From Phenylobacterium soli (GTDB taxonomy: Bacteria; Pseudomonadota; Alphaproteobacteria; Caulobacterales; Caulobacteraceae): a stretch of DNA of 64,000 nt. The stretch is from contig NZ_QFYQ01000001.1 in assembly GCF_003254475.1 (NCBI RefSeq), positions 372,001 through 436,000 on the forward strand. The letters run 5' to 3'. This document shows, piece after piece, positions 60,773-64,000 of this stretch; the stretch's first letter is position 1; every line of letters begins with the position of its first letter. A model generated the notes under the pieces. It saw nothing but the letters and a program-made list of their open reading frames with translations. It did not search any database and was not told the origin of the DNA. The position numbers and the translations under genes are program-made.

Positions 60773-61390
60773 GTGACGACTTTCCTGCACGATGGCGACC
60801 TTCCTGCCGACGCTCTGGCGAGCGCCTCGGCGGTGGCCATCGATTCGGAGACCATGGGCCTGCGGCTCGGCCGCGACCCGCTCTGCGTCGTCCAGCTCTC
60901 CGACGGCCAGGGCGACGCCCATGTGGTCCAGCTGCGCCGGCCCGACTACGACTGCCCGAACCTGAAGCGCCTGCTGACCGACCCGGCGGTGACCAAGATC
61001 TTCCACTTCGGCCGCTTCGACATCGCCATGTTCTTCCTGCACCTCGGCGTGGTCACGGCTCCGGTCTACTGCACCAAGATCGCCTCCAAGCTGGCCCGCA
61101 CCTACACCGACCGCCACGGCCTGAAGGACGTGACCAAGGAGCTCATCGGCGTCGACCTGTCCAAGGCGCAGCAGAGCTCGGACTGGGGCGCGGCCAAGCT
61201 GTCCGACGACCAGGTGGCCTATGCCGCCTCCGACGTGCTGCACCTGCATGCGCTGCGCGCGCGCCTCGACGACATGCTGGCGCGGGAAGGCCGCGACGCC
61301 CTCGCCAAGGCCTGTTTCGAATTCCTGCCCCACCGCGCCCTGCTGGACGTGGCCGGCTGGGAAGACACCGACATCTTCGCCCATAGCTGA
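60773..61390 (+). CDS. rnd: Short ribonuclease D (exonuclease domain only)
   Basis: A 205-residue DEDDy 3'-5' exoribonuclease. The first acidic motif is AIDSETMGL, the second HFGRFDIAMF, the third YAASDVLHLHALR with Tyr and Asp. The ~375-residue classical RNase D has HRDC domains after the exonuclease; these are absent. GTG 60773 is the only frame start that gives a correct N-terminus. A TATATT at 60727-60732 could be its -10. It trims tRNA and other RNA 3' ends, fitting its place behind tRNA-Leu. Confidence 0.9.
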   Translation: MTTFLHDGDLPADALASASAVAIDSETMGLRLGRDPLCVVQLSDGQGDAHVVQLRRPDYDCPNLKRLLTDPAVTKIFHFGRFDIAMFFLHLGVVTAPVYCTKIASKLARTYTDRHGLKDVTKELIGVDLSKAQQSSDWGAAKLSDDQVAYAASDVLHLHALRARLDDMLAREGRDALAKACFEFLPHRALLDVAGWEDTDIFAHS

Positions 61391-61401
61391 GGCCGTCGCT
61401 C

Positions 61402-62034
61402 ATGGTGACCGAGCGCCTCAACACCCCGCCGAACGAAGCGACGCTGCGCGAGCGCAACATCGAGCGCTGGCGCCGGCGCAGCCGGGCCGTGCGCGTCCTG
61501 CGCGTGGCGGCGCCGGGGCTGATCGCGGTGATCGTCCTGAGCCTGGCGGGCCTGGTGGCCTTCAACGCCCTGAAGCCCGGCGCCGAGCCGACGCAGGAGA
61601 CCAACCAGCCGATCCGGCTGATGAATCCGCGCTTCGTCGGCCGCGACGACAAGGGCCGGGCCTTCGTGGTCACCGCCGCCAGCGCCACCCGCGACGCCCA
61701 GGACTACCAGAAGGTCTATCTCGACCATCCGGCCCTGGTGCTCGACGAGCAGGGGCCCGACCCGACCCGCCTGGTCGCCAAGCAGGGCGTCTTCCACGAG
61801 AACTCCGGCAAGCTGGAAGTCAGCGGCGGGGTGCGGATGTCGTCGTCCCAGGGGGCATTTGAGACCGCAGCGTCACAGTTCGACACGAAGACGGGCGAGC
61901 TGGTCGGTTCAGGGCCGGTTCAGGGCTCCGGTGCTCTTGGACAAATCGATGCGAAGTCCTATGGCGTCTATGACAAGGGCGAACGGATGGTCTTCCAGGG
62001 CGGCGTGCACACCCGCCTGAACCCGAAGAAGTAG
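61402..62034 (+). CDS. lptC: LPS export protein LptC
   Basis: A 210-residue inner-membrane-anchored periplasmic protein. A cytoplasmic basic N-terminus (RWRRRSRAVRVLR) precedes one membrane segment (VAAPGLIAVIVLSLAGLVAF), then the OstA-like beta-jellyroll with VYLDHPALVLDEQG and VAKQGVFHENSGKLEVSGGV. It takes LPS from the LptBFG transporter and passes it to LptA. It sits 19 bases before lptA and 11 bases after rnd. Confidence 0.88.
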   Translation: MVTERLNTPPNEATLRERNIERWRRRSRAVRVLRVAAPGLIAVIVLSLAGLVAFNALKPGAEPTQETNQPIRLMNPRFVGRDDKGRAFVVTAASATRDAQDYQKVYLDHPALVLDEQGPDPTRLVAKQGVFHENSGKLEVSGGVRMSSSQGAFETAASQFDTKTGELVGSGPVQGSGALGQIDAKSYGVYDKGERMVFQGGVHTRLNPKK

Positions 62035-62053
62035 GCTGGTGGAAACGCACGCT

Positions 62054-62623
62054 ATGAAGAGCCTTCCCACGATCGCGGCGCCAATCGCCGCTGTGGTCGC
62101 TGTCCTCCTCGCCGGTCCGGCGGCCGCCCAGCTGTCGCAGGGCAAGGGCCCGGTGGACATCGCCTCCGACCAACTGGAGACGGCGAACAACGAGTGCGTC
62201 TCGACCTGGCGCGGCAATGTCGAGGCGCTGCAGGACAACGCCCGTCTGCGCACCGATCTGCTGAAGATGTACTTCCAGAAGGGCGCGCGCCCCGGCTCCG
62301 CCGGCGGCGGCAACTGCGGCGACCTCATCCGCATGGAAGCGCAAGGGGCGGTCTACTATGTGACGCCGCAGCAGCGGGTGCACGGGGACAACGCCCTCTA
62401 TGAGGCGACCACCGACACCCTCACCGTGACCGGCGACGTGGTGGCGGCCCAGGGCCAGAACGTGCTGCGCGGAGAGCGCATGGTGATCAACACCAAGACC
62501 GGCGAGGGCCACATGGTCGGCTCCGCCCAGGGCCGCAACAAGCCCAACCGCGTGCGCGGCGTCTTCTATCCGCAGCAGTCCAGCAAGCCCCAGCAGCCGG
62601 CTCAGGCCGGCCAGCGCAGGTAG
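62054..62623 (+). CDS. lptA: LPS export periplasmic bridge protein LptA
   Basis: A 189-residue periplasmic OstA-domain protein with a signal peptide (residues 1-25, ending AAAQ). The fold shows GPVDIASDQLE, VSTWRGNVEAL, VYYVTPQQRVHGDNALYEAT and LTVTGDVVAAQGQNVLRGERMV. It forms the bridge carrying LPS across the periplasm. ATG 62054 is chosen over GTG 62039 because it starts the signal peptide. The final basic/Gln-rich tail is disordered. Confidence 0.9.
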   Translation: MKSLPTIAAPIAAVVAVLLAGPAAAQLSQGKGPVDIASDQLETANNECVSTWRGNVEALQDNARLRTDLLKMYFQKGARPGSAGGGNCGDLIRMEAQGAVYYVTPQQRVHGDNALYEATTDTLTVTGDVVAAQGQNVLRGERMVINTKTGEGHMVGSAQGRNKPNRVRGVFYPQQSSKPQQPAQAGQRR

Positions 62624-62628
62624 CCCCT

Positions 62629-63387
62629 TTGAAGCAGGACCGGTCCGCCAGCCTGCCCGGCCTCGCGGGCGAAGGCCTCGTCGTCGACAACATCGGCAAG
62701 TCGTTCCGCGGCCGGCCGGTGGTGAAGGGCGTGTCGCTGCGCCTGCGCCGCGGCGAGGTGGCGGGCCTGCTCGGCCCCAACGGCGCGGGCAAGACCACCT
62801 GCTTCTACATGATCACCGGCCTGATCCCGGCCGACTACGGCGCCATCTACCTCGACGGCGAGAACATCACCGCCCTGCCGATGTACCAGCGCGCCCGGAT
62901 GGGCGTCGGCTACCTACCGCAGGAGACCTCGATCTTCCGCGGCATGAGCGTCGGCGAGAACGTCATGGCCGTGGTCGAACTGCGCGAGCGCGACAAGAAG
63001 AAGGCGCGCGACATGGTCACCGAGCTCCTCGAGGAGCTGCACATCGAGCACCTGCGCAACGCGCCGGCGGTGTCGCTGTCCGGCGGCGAGCGGCGGCGGG
63101 TGGAGATCGCCCGGGCGCTGGCCTCGGAGCCGGCCTTCATGCTGCTGGACGAGCCGTTCGCCGGCATCGACCCCCTGGCCATCGCCGACATCCGCGAGGT
63201 GATCAGCTACCTCAAGCAGCGCGGCATCGGCATCCTGATCACCGACCACAACGTGCGCGAGACGCTGGACATCATCGACCGCGCCTCGATCATCCATGCC
63301 GGCGAGGTGCTGTTCGAGGGCCGTCCCGACGAGATCGTCGACGACCCCGAGGTCCGCCGCGTCTACCTGGGCGACCGGTTCAACTGA
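62629..63387 (+). CDS. lptB: LPS export ABC ATPase LptB
   Basis: A 252-residue ATPase that powers LPS extraction with LptFG. Walker A is [13 protein letters not shown], the signature LSGGERRRVEIARAL, Walker B FMLLDEPFAGIDPLA, and the H-loop ITDHNVRETL. The start is TTG 62629, 5 bases after the lptA stop. lptFG are not in the window. Its last bases overlap the convergent amidohydrolase gene by 8 bases. Confidence 0.95.
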   Translation: MKQDRSASLPGLAGEGLVVDNIGKSFRGRPVVKGVSLRLRRGEVAGLLGPNGAGKTTCFYMITGLIPADYGAIYLDGENITALPMYQRARMGVGYLPQETSIFRGMSVGENVMAVVELRERDKKKARDMVTELLEELHIEHLRNAPAVSLSGGERRRVEIARALASEPAFMLLDEPFAGIDPLAIADIREVISYLKQRGIGILITDHNVRETLDIIDRASIIHAGEVLFEGRPDEIVDDPEVRRVYLGDRFN

Positions 63388-64000
63388 CCGCCTCGGGCCG
63401 GCGCTCCTGTTCGCCGGGCCGCAACACCCGCCCCGACCGCACGCCCGTCAGCTCGTCGTTCTCCAGGCTCACCTCGCCGTTGACCAGCACGGCGCGATAG
63501 CCGCGGCCGCGCTGGATGTAGCGCGGGGCGCCGCCCGGGAAGTCGTGGGCCGTGGTCGGCTGCAGCTCCGAGACCTGGTCGAAGTCGAACACCGCCACGT
63601 CGGCCCGCTTGCCCGGCGCCAGCACGCCGCGGTCGGCAAGGCCGAGCACCCGGGCCGGGCCCGAGGTCATCCGGCGCACGCCCTCGGCCAGGCTGAACAG
63701 CCGCCGCTCGCGCACCCAGTAGGCGAGGATGAAGCTCGGCCAGTCGCCGTCCATCACCTGGGCCACGTGGGCGCCGGCGTCGCCGAGGCCCGGGAAGCAA
63801 TGGTCGCCGCGGATCACCTCGCTGAGCTCGTCCACGCTCGGGGAGAACATGCGGTAGTTGAAGAAGGCGCGGCCGTCGGTCTCGCGCCAGCGGCGGACCA
63901 TCAGCTCGGCCACGGTCTCGCCCGCCGCCGCGGCCTGCGCCTCGACGCTGAGCTCGTCAGCCGCCGCATAAACCGGCGTCGTCCCGTCGCCGAGGTCGAA
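63380..64000 (-). CDS. N-acyl-D-amino-acid deacylase family amidohydrolase, C-terminal part
   Basis: The last ~206 residues of a second D-aminoacylase-family protein; the frame is open to the right window edge. GLGDAGAHVAQVMDGDWPSFIL is the same metal-site region as [14 protein letters not shown] in the gene at 24600, and RGVLAPGKRADVAVFDFDQV begins the composite C-terminal domain. It is a distant paralogue of that protein. The metal-binding first half lies outside the window. Confidence 0.85.
   Translation of the reverse strand, partial: FDLGDGTTPVYAAADELSVEAQAAAAGETVAELMVRRWRETDGRAFFNYRMFSPSVDELSEVIRGDHCFPGLGDAGAHVAQVMDGDWPSFILAYWVRERRLFSLAEGVRRMTSGPARVLGLADRGVLAPGKRADVAVFDFDQVSELQPTTAHDFPGGAPRYIQRGRGYRAVLVNGEVSLENDELTGVRSGRVLRPGEQERRPEAVS

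Overview
The window is a GC-rich, gene-dense piece of bacterial chromosome with about 66 protein genes, two tRNA genes and no phage, transposon, plasmid or CRISPR material. Several features point to an alphaproteobacterium, most likely the Caulobacteraceae (Phenylobacterium or Caulobacter): a class I lysyl-tRNA synthetase, a BA14K protein, a TonB-dependent receptor paired with a TPR-sulfotransferase, and recF and gyrB close together. The genus is an inference from gene content; no search was run.

Left part (1-17 kb): the tail of an aldehyde dehydrogenase, an OmpA-like lipoprotein, a sirtuin, a BON-domain protein, an ammonium transporter without glnK, YggU and YggT proteins, tRNA-Ala(CGC), a short unannotated-looking 59-residue gene, an XRE-BLUF blue-light sensor/regulator, a BA14K protein, the TonB receptor/sulfotransferase pair, a Tat-type hemerythrin lipoprotein, a PPP-like phosphatase and polA.

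Middle (16-34 kb): a PEP-mutase-family enzyme divergent from recF; a MerR regulator with a clear palindromic operator ahead of an acyl-CoA dehydrogenase and an OsmC protein; a vsr-cysK-dcm block; an N-acyl-D-amino-acid deacylase with a TauD-like dioxygenase; recQ; gyrB; and class I lysS.

Right-centre (33-50 kb): an orphan PhnD lipoprotein, two overlapping thioesterases, a 34-residue membrane peptide, the ligase-associated exonuclease/ATP-dependent DNA ligase pair, surface-polysaccharide precursor genes (gmhB, manC, rfbC, a family 2 glycosyltransferase), a double-ATPase ABC protein, ilvA with an FKBP lipoprotein, a large hairpin-rich dispersed repeat, argE, queG, a GST and a CDF metal transporter.

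Right end (50-64 kb): a divergent pair of citrate synthases, one carrying a DNA-binding domain; gltD-gltB; uppP; an NDUFA9-like reductase; tRNA-Leu(CAG); a short RNase D; the lptC-lptA-lptB export genes; and a second D-aminoacylase-family gene cut by the window edge.

The most interesting points are the HTH-citrate synthase next to a second citrate synthase with repeats at its start codon, the HTH-BLUF fusion, the vsr/dcm pair split by cysK, the partial ligase-exonuclease repair module, three small genes, and a set of convergent gene pairs whose stop codons overlap or touch. I saw no clearly new multi-gene system.
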